Part shown: in pieces, positions 24,601 to 33,017 of the stretch
Numbering within the stretch: the first letter of the stretch is position 1
Layout: every line of letters starts with the position of its first letter
Source: Petrosia ficiformis
Lineage: Eukaryota; Porifera; Demospongiae; Haplosclerida; Petrosiidae
Assembly: GCA_947044365.1 (NCBI GenBank)
Contig: OX345639.1
Location: forward strand, 7,981,218 to 8,045,217
Direction: 5' to 3'
DNA length: 64,000 nucleotides
The notes under the pieces: model-generated
Told to the model about the DNA's origin: nothing
Databases searched by the model: none
What the model saw: the letters and a program-made list of their open reading frames with translations, nothing else
Translations under genes and position numbers: made by a program

Positions 24601-27600
24601 CCTGATTCTCCCTCGGGGTGAGAATGTCAATATAGTTTTTCAAATCTTCTTTAATCCTCCAGAACCTCTCTTTGTACGTTTATGCAAAGTTGTTCGAGAA
24701 TAGATGAACACATTAAAACCACTTATAACAATGTCTTGATATTGTTTGAGGGTTTCAACCAAGTCTCAAACATACAAATAATATCAAATACAGAAAAATA
24801 ATTATGAAGTAAATGTACATGTTAGTTAACCATTAATATTCCAAATACAAAAATTTATAATGTTTGAGGCAAACATCAAAGGAATTTGAGGGCATATAAA
24901 TCAGATATAGAACTCAGAGGACATATAAATCCCTTTGATGTTTGATATATGCCCTGCTGGTGGTTAACAGTTTACTTAAGCATTGTTGCCTGAAACAGGA
25001 TGTTAATTGGCAAAATTATTGGCAAAATTATTATTTTCTGAATTGTTTTCTGAATTGATTAATCATGACTTTACAAAAAAATCAAGTAATTCAGATGATT
25101 GATAATGGTACATAAATGAGGACGGTTATATAATCATGATTTCACAAAAAATTGAAGTAGTTCATATTGATCTGGTTTCTGTTTCCTCTCTAGTTGTGTC
25201 AGTGTGAAGTTACGATGCTCTTGACCACCACGCAGACAAAAACATTTGCCACAATAATAAAAGACAGTGTTGAGCAGGCCAATGGGTGTTTGAACGTTCA
25301 AGACACCTGAACTCCAGAGCTTCGTCTCGTCTTCACTAGTAATTCCCTCTGTGAGGGAGGAGTCAGCACCAACACCATCATAACGGAACTGTTTAAACAG
25401 GTTGTCCAGAGTAGCTTGAAATTTGTTAAATTCTGGATCATCCTTGCTCATGAAGTTGGGATATTCAGAGTTCTTGACCTGCATCTCTCGTAAAATGCCA
25501 CATAATAAAGCATGGATAGTTTTAGGTGGGTACCATTCTCCACTGTGACTTATTGTTTCAGCTATGTATACACACAGCCACTCATTCAGCAACGCCTTGT
25601 TACAGCTGGGAGACAGAATTTCTTCTGGACAAGGTTTTTCGGGATTTTGATTATTGTGTTCCTGCCTCCAGTCACTTAAATTCTTCAGGGCCCATCTACT
25701 ACTCGTCGCTGAATTCTTCGGCATGACATAAGAAGTCATGGACTTTAACTGCTCATCGGAGATAGTACCAAAGCGACTGCCCTTCTTATTCTTCAATGAT
25801 AACGATAGCCTTTTCTTTTTTGGTACATTTGGATCGATATTCTCACATCCTTCCTCAAATTCTTCAGATTTCCTCTTCACTGCCATACTTCAGTATGATT
25901 TTCTCTGACACGTTTTACTCACGCATGCGCATGAATAACCACGTGTTTGCCTCAAACAGGAAATAAATCCATTATATCACCCCTGCTTCGTGATATATCA
26001 GATTTATAAACACTAAGTCTTCCTTTACCTCTGGTGGAACATCATTACTGGAAGAATGTGTAGTATGAGTGGACATTAATATCTCAACTTGCTTCTTGAC
26101 ATCACGAACTAACAATGACACTTTATTAATCTCTTCGTCCACGTATTTCCGAATAGATGTAATAGCTTCTTCTATGGCTATTTGAATAGAACTTAACAGA
26201 GTCTTTTCTATTTTATCCATCAATGTTGTTGAGATGTTATTCCCAATGCTTGATTGAAGAGTCTCATGTGAAAGGGATGATTCCTGAGAAAGTGGCATGA
26301 ACGGCACACCACCCGTCAAAGGTTCACCATCCTTCACCTTAAAAATGTCACTAAGCTGGCCAGTCGGTAAAAATGAAGATAATGGGATGTTATTATGTTG
26401 AATTGAACTCCTTCGTTTTGAGCTTCTAGATTTCCCTGCAATCCCTTCAAACTCAGTAGGAGTATACCACTTACCACAACATAAAATACATTTTGGTAGC
26501 TTATTTCCTTTCTGGCTTAAATTATTTATGTACCGTTCTCCACATACTGTACCACATGTGATATCTATAAATTCCTCATAAACGCTATTCTCTTTAAAAG
26601 TGGGCTTTACACGTTCAATCTTATCAGAAGAACTCGAATCCTCCAAAAATGAGGAAGTAACAACGTCCAAAGAAGGAGAATTGGATTGAGTAAGTAGGAG
26701 TTCAACAGGGCCTTCCTGCAGTTAATTATATTAAATTTAATCTGACTTTTGACAAGGATTTAGCGTACTACGGAGCATAGAACGGTCATACTACAAAATG
26801 AAACATTAAGTTTTTATTGACATATACTGTATATTAATACAACAAGGGAGGGATTTGTGGATGTTGTAATAACACTTGTGGTTCAACAGCTTGCGCAATT
26901 AGTATTGTGCAATCTGCAGATTGGCACACATTCTGTTGATTGCGTTTGGATTTTCAGTTTACGCGACGTTTTTACATAATTATATTACCATACATGTGCA
27001 TTTGACAATTATAACACATTACACCACTTTGTCATAAATTATATACAATTCACACAACATGTCCATACACAGTTATATACAGGTGCACATGTACAATACA
27101 TATGCGTTTTATATACGGGTACATGTACATTACATATACTTCTTTTTATATATTACATAATCCCGTCTATAGGTTGTCACTTCCTCCAATGGGTAGTGAA
27201 GAAAGAGCTGAGGTATGATCAATTCTAATATACATGTATACAAGAATAATGAAAACTAACAATGAAAGAAGATGCAGGGACGTCAAAACCCAAAAAGGAT
27301 ATGAACAAGGTTGGGAGGCTAATGTAGTAACCAAAATGAAACAAACCATTTCCATATAACCCTACATAAGTGCTTACACCACTATAAAGGAAAATACAAA
27401 TAACTGTACTTATGTAGGGTTATATGGAAGTGGTTTGTTTAATTTTGGTTACTATGTTTATCTCCCAACCTTGTTCACATGTTTTTTTGGGTTTCGATGT
27501 CCCTACATCTTATTTCATTTTTATTAAAAATGTTTTTTTTCTGAATGGTATAAATATTTTATTTATTATTTATGAATTAATTATCATTCTCTATTTCACA

Positions 27601-30600
27601 CTGTCTGGAGTCCTACAAGAAGTAGTATCAGTCACTGTGTCAAACATTCAGTATTGCAATGCTAATCATAGTATATAATATCATTACCCTCGCCGCGAAG
27701 CGTAGGCGGAAGGGTACGGTAATCATATTGTGTGTGTGTGTGTGTTCGCAAAAATTATATTCCAGTTGATCCAAAATACACGTATTTTTCATATACTTTT
27801 TTTAAGAATTGAGTTCAGTTGATAGCAGCCACTCAGCTAGTCCCTATTTCAGTTGAAACTGTGATTGCAGAATCTTCATCCTTGACTTTTATTAGTACTT
27901 TACACTTTTTGTATGCATTAAACAATCTGAAGTTAACCTTTTAATAGTTATAAGAATCACACACACATAAATGACCAATGATACAGTATATACATAATCA
28001 TAATCTTTTGCTGTATTATGTTTATAAGAAATTATTGTTTGTTTTACGCGTGTAATAATACTTTGCAATGTAGGCAAGGGTCCCGTCCCGACGGCGCTCA
28101 TTATACAATGGTTTTAATATTCATTATTATAAGAATATCAAGCACTTTCTCCCAGCTTCCATGTTCTGAGTATACAAATATGCATGCACAACTATATTCC
28201 ACTTGGTTCGATTAATGAATACACTTATGAAAATGGCGTAGATCAAATCATTGTAGATTTTGAGACTGTCTTCTTTTATAGTATTTGAAGATATCATCTT
28301 GATACTTGTAGACCAGAACTTTACTATGAATGCGACTGGAATGGTGCTAGAATCATTATGATAGTTCAACAAACCAAAAAAATGATTTGTCTGGAAAATA
28401 ATAATAATATGAAGCAGATTTTTCCAGTTTTGATACTCACCAGTTCTCTATCTTAACGACAATCTTTGGCCATCTAGAATGTGTTGGTAGTCATAAATAC
28501 ACTAGATATGAAAAGGTTTGTGTGTTTTAAAAGTTATCTGTATATATTAGTAGATACATGTACTGCAACAAATAGCTACCTGAAATATCTACAAGGTCCT
28601 TTAAAAGATAAGGAGAGTAGATAATCAAAATAATAATTATAATAGGCTGTTGTGTTTCAGTCTTGATAAAGTCAGCCATGATTAGTGAATGCTGGACACC
28701 ACAAAGCAGTCGTAGGGATACGTTTTTCTCCATTTATCTTTTTTTTTCTGTGCCATTCATACATAGATAGTACTACCATAATACACTATCTATTCACTTT
28801 GTTTTGATGTATAGCTTTCTAAACTTGCTTCTTTGTACAAATTACGATGTCGATTTAACAAGTCAACTCAGGTAGCTTCTTCAACTATTATTAAAGCAAG
28901 GTAAACATCAATCCCTTCTGTATTATCAGCAATCTTCTCCATATTACTGTCTTAAATTATTCACTCACTCTCTCTCTGACTGTCTCTCTGTCTGTCTCTG
29001 TCTTCTGTTTCTCGTTTTAGGCAAACATGTCTACCTGCATCTGGTGAAATTGACACATTACTAAACTCATTCACAAAGTAATGATTGTTTGTAGTTTACT
29101 ACATGTTAACACATACATTTACCGTGTTATAGTTTAAGTTTATTAATAATCAGTTGATATGACTAAGTAATTAAAATATTCACTTAACTACAGGAAACAG
29201 AAGGATGGAGAGATTGTTGATAGTGAAACTGCTGGATCACCAAACGATGGAGAAAAGGGTTAGTATTTGACCTGCAGTACATTTAATGTACATGTGTTCT
29301 TATGATTCTTGTACATAATTACATGTATGTATCCACTTTAACTGTCAGTGTATATATGTATGTAGCCTTATGTCCATTCTACATAATACCTCGCAATCTT
29401 ATTACCACCACTGTCTACATAAATATAATATAGGTATGACATAATGTTCACTGTCCAGTGGTATGGATTTTATTGGTTAGGCTTTTTAAAATGGGGCGGC
29501 AGAGGAAAGAGAAATTTTTGGATATCTCATTAAATATTCATAAGGGTGTGGTTAACATTAACGTAACTAATTTCCCAAAATGAGTTTCATGTCCAGCTAT
29601 GAAGTCACTCGCTACGTCTCTAAGACAAAGAGATTCCATTCTCCCTCCATGAGCTTATAACATCATAAGCACAAGTTTAGCAAAGAACTGAATCTGTTAC
29701 CTTCATAATTATAGTGGAGCCAAAATTTGTACTAAGAACTTTGAAAAGATCGAGAAACAACTTCTGTTTTCCCAAAGTGTCTCTTTTTATATTGGAAATC
29801 ATTTGGTTGATTTTTGTCTCCACTGTAAGTATACTTTCTACACTAAGAGTACATGTATAATGTCTTATCAGATTCACTTAAAGATACAGTCTAATCTCTT
29901 AATAACAAGAATTGCCAAATGGGAATGAGATTATGAAAGTAGTAATCATATATAATTGTGTAACATCTTGAACTCTCTATTATAAGATAAGATCATAAGA
30001 AATAATTAGTAATCAATAGAAATCATGAAATAATTAGTAATCAATAGAAATCATGAAATAATTAGTAATCAATAGAAATCATGAAATAATTAGTAATCAA
30101 TAGAAATCATGAAATAATTAGTAATCAATAGAAATCATGAAATAATTAGTAATCAATAGAAATCATGAAATAATTAGTAATCAGTAGAAACCATGAAATA
30201 AATAGTAATCAATAGAAATCATGAAATAATTAGTAATCAATAGAAATCATGAAATAATTAGTAATCAATAGAAATCATGAAATAATTAGTAATCAATAGA
30301 AATAATTAGTAATCAATAGAAATCATGAAATAATTAGTAATCAGTAGAAACCATGAAATAAATAGTAATCAATAGAAATCATGAAATAAATAGTAATCAA
30401 TAGAAATCATGAAATAAATAGTAATCAATAGAAATCATAATAAATTAAAAGCAAATACAATTTTATAAAGATGTACAACAGTGTAGTCTCTCAGCCACAC
30501 AACATAATTTCAAAATATTTTGTTTGGTGGCCATGTATTGAATTATGTTCACTTTGTATATATGTCAAGTGTAGATCATTTATTGAACTGTTCAATGTTA

Positions 30601-32139
30601 TAAGGTCATGTATTGAATACTTTAACACAGATTTATCCACTGACAATACTACCCTATCAGCAATTGGACCTATCTCTGACTCTTCTCAAAAAGATGTCAC
30701 TAAAGATGAAAACAGTATTCCATCTTACATGTTGACTCCTGTATCTGCTATAGGCACACCTACAATTACACTAGAGGGTGGAGACCCAAACACAACAACC
30801 ACACCCATTGATCTTAACTTCAGACGTAACCAGTTCTCTCAAGGAGATGGTTTATCAGAGAGTCCTCTTCCTCTAGGATTGCATGCAGGACTTCGTCCTG
30901 GTCCATCTGTAAGAGTGACCAAGATAGACACTGGTGGTGGAGGGCCTCATACCTTGTTACAATTTCTACCAGACTCATTAGGATCCTCTTCTGGGGGATT
31001 AGCCCCCTCATCAAGTCATCCTAATAAACCTCAGGTTTGTCGTGATATACATGTACATCAATACATGTACATCATATAATGATAAATAGTATATACTGTG
31101 GTGGTCTACTAACCATTATTATATGTAGAAGTGATTGGTAGTCTCACATAGCCAGACCAAAGGCTACAGAAGGGTCTGGTTTGTTGAACTCACCAGATTT
31201 TAGTGAGTGATAAAATACCATTACTGAGATTCATTTAGTGATTGTTTTGATTTTATATGAACAAATTCATGCAAAATGAATGTCATTAGTGGTGTTTCAC
31301 TCTCTTATCGCTCACCAAATATCTAGTGAGCTCTTGTCAAATGCATATACAGTGGATTCTAGAATTGAGGTCATGAGCTACATGTAAATATGTAATGGTA
31401 TTTACATGTATGTACACAAAACAATCAAATAATGAGTAGTGTCAGAAATTCACAATGTTAGATAATTTAGATAGGAGTGTATGTGATGTATCATATATAA
31501 CACCTGTATGTCAAAAGTTTCAAAACACTTAACTAATCCTTACTTCCATGTTCAAGCAAACGGGGGGAGGTGCTCTGAAATCCTCAATCCTTAACTTGAG
31601 TCCCCCCCTAAAATGTAGTGCATGAAGCATGCATATACTGTAATTTCCTATAAATTGTGACCCCAAATAAAAAAATACCTATATACAATAATGATTAATT
31701 CTGTTCGCTGTTTTCTTACATAAAGCTGATTTTTTTACAAAGAGATGTTTCATGCACAACACACTTGCATACACAGGTTCTACTCCCATCTTCACTTCCT
31801 ACTTATTCCAATCTCCTACCTTCCACAAGCTCTTCTCTATCATCTGCCTCTTCAAATGCCTTACAAATGGCTCTTCTAATGCAGTCACAACAGCTTAGAG
31901 CTCTTAGTGCCGCTGCAGCTGCTGTTACTGGTGGACAAAGTACATCACCTAGTTCGTCTTCTTTCACTCCTCCTTCTTCTGGACGGTCTACGGTACTGGC
32001 CACACCTCTTTCGCTATCACTTCCAACCACTTCTACGTCAACTAGAACTACGAGTGGTGGTATGAAACGTGAGAGTACAATAAGTGGTACTGGTAGTAAG
32101 AGGTCAAAAGTAACTAGACGATCTACAGGCATTGATTAA
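13490..32139 (+). CDS. Unrecognised 469-aa protein, ten exons (likely nuclear or scaffold protein)
   Basis: Ten exons join in exact phase with GT/AG junctions: 13490-13520, 13588-13755, 15314-15382, 16877-16954, 17481-17572, 20750-20832, 29021-29077, 29194-29258, 30631-31034 and 31777-32139 (TAA). They total 1,410 bases and 469 residues. The N-terminal half is helical and charged: LPKAFESLEKQLECVGSL, a leucine-rich stretch ending CGELQRML, then a basic segment ITRRYLKKLRQRQY and AKEREWWKVEV. The second half is Ser/Thr/Pro/Gly-rich and ends in a basic patch (KRSKVTRRS) that could act as a nuclear localisation signal. No signal peptide, membrane helix or enzyme motif is seen. The ATG context is AAAAAATGG. 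I cannot assign a family. A subunit of a chromatin or transcription complex is only a guess from composition. Introns 2 to 6 are loaded with transposons, while the coding exons look intact. Confidence 0.75.
13800..13941. repeat. Foldback MITE copy, AGACTA family
   Basis: Contains CTCATTAGTGGTATTACACC, TTATCGCTCACC and AAATCTGGTGAGCTCTTG and ends GGGTCTGGCTACACGAGACTA. The same order of words occurs at 31136-31360. Lies in intron 2 of the + strand gene. Confidence 0.75.
13938..14305 (-). pseudogene. hAT (ZBED-like) transposase fragment
   Basis: On the - strand about 14300-14240 reads DKISCIVTDSAANMLAA, matching the conserved T-D-x-A-x-N-M block that carries a catalytic Asp of hAT transposases. 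14100-13990 reads LIRDVVTRWNSHTTC, the D-V-x-T-R-W-N-S block. Frameshifts separate the two, and the 5' DNA-binding part and the 3' dimerisation part are missing in this orientation. Lies in intron 2. Confidence 0.75.
14451..14774 (+). pseudogene. hAT C-terminal dimerisation-domain fragment
   Basis: The + strand ORF includes EENSLKWWLDNKKSFLIF and PSKQVPVNP, resembling the P-L-x-W-W ... L-A-x-x-x-L-x-I-P-A core of the hAT dimerisation domain, and ends in a Lys-rich tail. It is opposite in orientation to the hAT fragment at 13938-14305, so the two are either different insertions or parts of a rearranged copy. Confidence 0.55.
14955..15205. mobile_element. Foldback MITE copy 1 (CCCAAAATTAAA family)
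   Basis: The left arm contains GGACCCAAAATTAAAAAACC. The right arm contains GTTTGTTTAATTTTGGGTC and ends with CATCCCTACATAATC and TTTTTATTATTCTTG. It is the most diverged of four copies; the others are at 16068-16380, 18776-18935 and 27238-27545. Confidence 0.75.
15440..15730 (+). pseudogene. Fragment of an unidentified multi-copy ORF (HNDSSTIPV repeat), copy 1
   Basis: The + strand reads WHNDSSTIPVTFIVKFW, followed by a helical segment (MISSDTMKEVSL), then a stop. The same coding segment, with its own substitutions, occurs inverted at 28127-28372, where the frame stays open longer. The family is not recognised. Conservation of the reading frame between copies suggests a once-coding mobile or multigene sequence. 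Confidence 0.6.
16068..16380. mobile_element. Foldback MITE copy 2
   Basis: A long inverted repeat: ACAAGAATAATAAAAAACAT on the left and TTTTTATTATTCTTGT on the right, with GTAGGGACGTCAAAACCC / GGGTTTGATGTCCCTAC and AGGTTGGGAGGCT / AGCCTCCCAACCT paired across a short centre. It could fold into a hairpin of about 300 nt. Lies in intron 3 of the + strand gene. Confidence 0.85.
17575..18775. other. Intronic AT-rich sequence
   Basis: Part of intron 5 of the + strand gene. Rich in TACATGTA words. No coding segment recognised. Confidence 0.5.
18776..18935. mobile_element. Foldback MITE copy 3, left half only
   Basis: ACAAGAATAATAAAAAGCAT, then GATGTAGGGACGTCAAAACC and, later, CAAAATACAAAGAGCTGTAC. 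The matching right arm is missing, so this copy is truncated. Confidence 0.75.
19040..19235. repeat. Inverted arm of the GGGACATCC repeat
   Basis: Contains GATGTCCCATACTGGTCATGG followed by TATTCCCATTATACTAAGTAT, twice in part. This is the reverse complement of the tandem units at 19755-20085. The two arms flank the AAGTGCTT foldback at 19275-19767. Confidence 0.75.
19275..19767. mobile_element. AAGTGCTT-rich foldback element
   Basis: The ends are CAGGCATGGGTCAAGCACT on the left and, inverted, CAGGCTTGGGTCAAGCACT on the right. Both flanks of the element are saturated with AAGCACTT/AAGTGCTT words, which are palindromic and can fold in many registers. The centre (about 19440-19590) is ordinary AT-rich DNA and contains a meaningless ORF. 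The ends resemble hAT termini (CAGGC), but I could not find an exact 8-bp target duplication. Confidence 0.7.
19755..20085. repeat. Tandem repeat, ~80-bp unit, about four copies
   Basis: Unit: CCATGACCAGTATGGGACAT, then CCTCAGACATCCTAGCTATC and CCAGGATACTTAGTATAATG plus a GAATAGAGTATAG linker. Copies differ by small changes, and one is truncated near 19935. Confidence 0.85.
20086..20749. other. Intronic sequence
   Basis: Last part of intron 5 of the + strand gene. No feature beyond a CCCTCTGCTCCACC-type repeat fragment near 20562-20600. Confidence 0.4.
20833..21620. other. Intronic AT-rich sequence
   Basis: First part of intron 6 of the + strand gene. No gene or clear repeat is recognised. 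Confidence 0.4.
21625..24840 (-). mobile_element. Non-LTR retrotransposon (LINE) with APE endonuclease and reverse transcriptase, decayed
   Basis: Read on the - strand. 24800-24155 is the C-terminal part of an APE-type endonuclease (TKRGSGG, YIPPESS, ICGDLNGRTG, then VVDYIL). 24132-23519 is the linker. 23502-22830 is reverse transcriptase (PLHKSGSECDPKNYRGITLL, EQFGFRPDHQTTDAI, FMKAFDSIPHQRL, SGVRQGCGLSPILFSLYIN, GILYADDVVIF). 22820-22390 is the thumb and connection, and 22100-21880 a C-terminal Cys/His knuckle (RLCEECG ... DEIHALL). Frameshifts occur near 23195 (before FIDFMKAFDS), near 22850 (after YADD) and near 21890, plus stops, so it is dead. It ends at 21625-21652 in an (ATT)n microsatellite, a typical LINE tail. 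The 5' end is truncated inside the endonuclease. Clade not assigned. It lies antisense in intron 6 of the + strand gene. Confidence 0.9.
24861..24875. repeat. 15-bp palindromic site, left of the Crypton-like ORF
   Basis: TGTTTGAGGCAAACA: 6-bp inverted arms around a 3-bp centre. Its exact reverse complement lies at 25944-25958 on the other side of the DUF3504 ORF. A near copy in the 25944 orientation lies at about 24985-25001. Confidence 0.7.
25134..25886 (-). CDS. Crypton-like DUF3504 (ZMYM/QRICH1/KIAA1958-type) protein, truncated
   Basis: An uninterrupted 250-residue ORF starting with MAVKRKSEEFEE, a basic KKKRLSLS stretch (possible nuclear signal), then the DUF3504 N-terminal region: FGTISDEQLKSM, RWALKNLSDWRQE, EWYPPKTIHALLCGILREM, DETKLWSSGVLN, TPIGLLNTVFYYCGKCF and CLRGGQEHRNFTL (residues about 35-235). 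This domain derives from Crypton tyrosine recombinases. Family members usually continue for another 100 or more residues after the EHR block, including the conserved YxxxGSKNR part. Here the frame diverges after PDQYE and stops, so the C-terminal half is missing. No stop or frameshift breaks the remaining frame. It may be a young truncated Crypton or a domesticated fragment. It lies 86 bp downstream of the SAND ORF on the same strand. Confidence 0.75.
   Translation of the reverse strand: MAVKRKSEEFEEGCENIDPNVPKKKRLSLSLKNKKGSRFGTISDEQLKSMTSYVMPKNSATSSRWALKNLSDWRQEHNNQNPEKPCPEEILSPSCNKALLNEWLCVYIAETISHSGEWYPPKTIHALLCGILREMQVKNSEYPNFMSKDDPEFNKFQATLDNLFKQFRYDGVGADSSLTEGITSEDETKLWSSGVLNVQTPIGLLNTVFYYCGKCFCLRGGQEHRNFTLTQLERKQKPDQYELLQFFVKS
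25944..25958. repeat. 15-bp palindromic site, right of the Crypton-like ORF
   Basis: TGTTTGCCTCAAACA, the exact reverse complement of 24861-24875. It sits in the gap between the SAND and DUF3504 ORFs. Confidence 0.7.
25972..26715 (-). CDS. SAND-domain protein (C-terminal exon)
   Basis: The frame is open from a CAG acceptor at 26716-26718 through residues EGPVELLL to TGA at 25972-25974. No ATG lies in the open frame near its start, so an upstream exon is expected but not seen. The SAND core is clear: DITCGTVCGERYI, KLPKCILCCGKWYTPTEFEG, IAGKSRSSKRRSSIQ. SAND domains bind DNA through a K-D-W-K-like loop. Here that loop reads SSKRRSS, with the Trp replaced. The second half is a predicted coiled coil (MDKIEKTLLSSIQIAIEEAI, EEINKVSLLVRDVKKQVEIL). 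GMEB/DEAF1-like proteins share the SAND plus coiled-coil plan. It could be a host gene caught in an intron or part of a two-gene mobile element with the DUF3504 ORF. Confidence 0.75.
   Translation of the reverse strand, partial: EGPVELLLTQSNSPSLDVVTSSFLEDSSSSDKIERVKPTFKENSVYEEFIDITCGTVCGERYINNLSQKGNKLPKCILCCGKWYTPTEFEGIAGKSRSSKRRSSIQHNNIPLSSFLPTGQLSDIFKVKDGEPLTGGVPFMPLSQESSLSHETLQSSIGNNISTTLMDKIEKTLLSSIQIAIEEAITSIRKYVDEEINKVSLLVRDVKKQVEILMSTHTTHSSSNDVPPEVKEDLVFINLIYHEAGVI
26716..27237. other. Intronic sequence
   Basis: AT-rich and dense in ACATGTAC words (26990-27135). Any upstream SAND exon should lie here or further right, but I cannot identify one. Confidence 0.4.
27238..27545. mobile_element. 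Foldback MITE copy 4
   Basis: Arms AACAATGAAAGAAGATGCAG ... CATCTTATTTCATTTTTATT, with GGGACGTCAAAACCCAAAAA / TTTTTTGGGTTTCGATGTCCC and CATATAACCCTACATAAGT / ACTTATGTAGGGTTATATG paired around the centre near 27390. Lies in intron 6. Confidence 0.85.
27690..28110. repeat. Candidate repeat element with a (TG)n tract
   Basis: Begins CCCTCGCCGCGAAGCGTAGG, followed by a (GT)n run near 27732-27746, and ends near GGGTCCCGTCCCGACGGCGC. GC-rich ends around an AT-rich body suggest a mobile element, but matching inverted ends are not convincing. Confidence 0.35.
28127..28372 (-). pseudogene. Fragment of an unidentified multi-copy ORF (HNDSSTIPV repeat), copy 2
   Basis: The - strand ORF reads LNYHNDSSTIPVAFIVKFW, then MISSNTIKEDSLKIYNDLIY and AIFISVFINRTKWN, ending RKCLIF. 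It is homologous in protein and DNA to 15475-15730 but inverted. Adjacent sequence (27545-27680) also matches 15780-16065 in inverse order, so the repeat unit is at least 0.9 kb and includes the foldback MITE. Family not recognised. Confidence 0.6.
28375..29020. other. Intronic sequence before exon 7
   Basis: No coding feature. 28965-29012 is a pyrimidine-rich TCTCTCTGTCTG tract that leads into the GTTTTAG acceptor of exon 7 (29021). Confidence 0.6.
30000..30440. repeat. 28-bp tandem repeat array (~15 copies)
   Basis: Unit AATTAGTAATCAATAGAAAT plus CATGAAAT. A variant unit with CAGTAGAAACC and AAATAAATAG occurs twice (about 30180 and 30340), so a multi-unit block was duplicated. Lies in intron 8 of the + strand gene. 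Confidence 0.95.
31136..31360. mobile_element. Foldback MITE, AGACTA family, fuller copy
   Basis: TAGTCTCACATAGCCAGACC at the left end. AACTCACCAGATTTTAGTGAG on the left is inverted as CTCACCAAATATCTAGTGAG on the right, and CCATTACTGAGATTCATTTA on the left pairs loosely with TGAATGTCATTAGTGG on the right. Lies in intron 9. Confidence 0.7.
31361..31776. other. Intronic sequence
   Basis: Last part of intron 9 of the + strand gene. No recognised feature. Confidence 0.4.
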
Positions 32140-33017
32140 CATTCCAAAGGAAATGATTAGCACCATCAGAAAATGATTAGCAATCTATCGGGAAATGTTC
32201 AACTACTTTAATTGTATCTTAGACTGTTTAATTTTGTTTTGTAATTCAGAGACATCAATAGTGATTATTTTTCTTTATTTCACACAATATTTTGTGCATT
32301 TGTTAGGTTAATAGCAACACATTGTTCATGTTAAATAGACATTCTTGTAAAAAAAAAGTTTTGATTTCTTTATTAATGATTCAAAAGCTGATATGCAGTA
32401 ACCTAGTTAAGCAGAACATAAATTTTACTATAATAATTATTGAAGAAGTATGTAGACATTGAGTAGAATATGTATACATTATGCATAGTGATACCTAAAT
32501 TGGGCTGGGAAGCTGGATGACTGTTGATCCAGATCATAGACTGTCATGTCTTGTAAAGACTGGAAGATTAATATGTTTTCCTGTCACTTTATTATTATTA
32601 TATTAATTTTATTCATGTTTTTTGTTTGAAATTTGCGAATTAATTTAGAAACAATTTTGAATGCAATCTTCAAAATTTGTAAATCACAATGCATAATTTT
32701 AATGGTTTAAAGCTAAAATCTTAATTATTTTACACTTTTTAAGTTATTGTGTATATTATAATAATCTCTACGTCACTCGCCATGTGGTTGTTATGATTAT
32801 TAGTTTTGTTGCCTACTCTTTCATAAGATTAAAATAATATTATTATAATCAAAAAAATAATGTGTACAAAAATCCAACCAAATGTCGTGTCAGCTAACAA
32901 TAATGTATATAATTATTATGCATAAATTACAATTCTAATTAATAATTATGACAAGGGTATGTTTTAATATCTACTTTAATAACAGTACACAACAGAATGA
33001 CACAAGCTAGAATTATA
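32140..33017. other. Tail-to-tail intergenic region (3' UTRs)
   Basis: 878 bp separate the + strand stop (32139) from the - strand stop (33018). No coding. TTTATT words at about 32274, 32368 and 32589 are AATAAA on the - strand and may be polyadenylation signals for the usherin-like gene. ATTAAA near 32830 is a weak + strand candidate. Confidence 0.5.

Noticed and set aside
30000..30440. CRISPR-like regular array
   Set aside because: Units are contiguous 28-bp direct repeats without unique spacers, and the genome is eukaryotic.
30471..30630. 5' extension of exon 9 back to an ATG at 30471
   Set aside because: The segment lies upstream of a good CACAG acceptor at 30630 that is in phase with exon 8, and it has no coding character.
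31803..32132. - strand ORF of 109 residues
   Set aside because: It is the antisense shadow of the Ser-rich last exon of the + strand gene.
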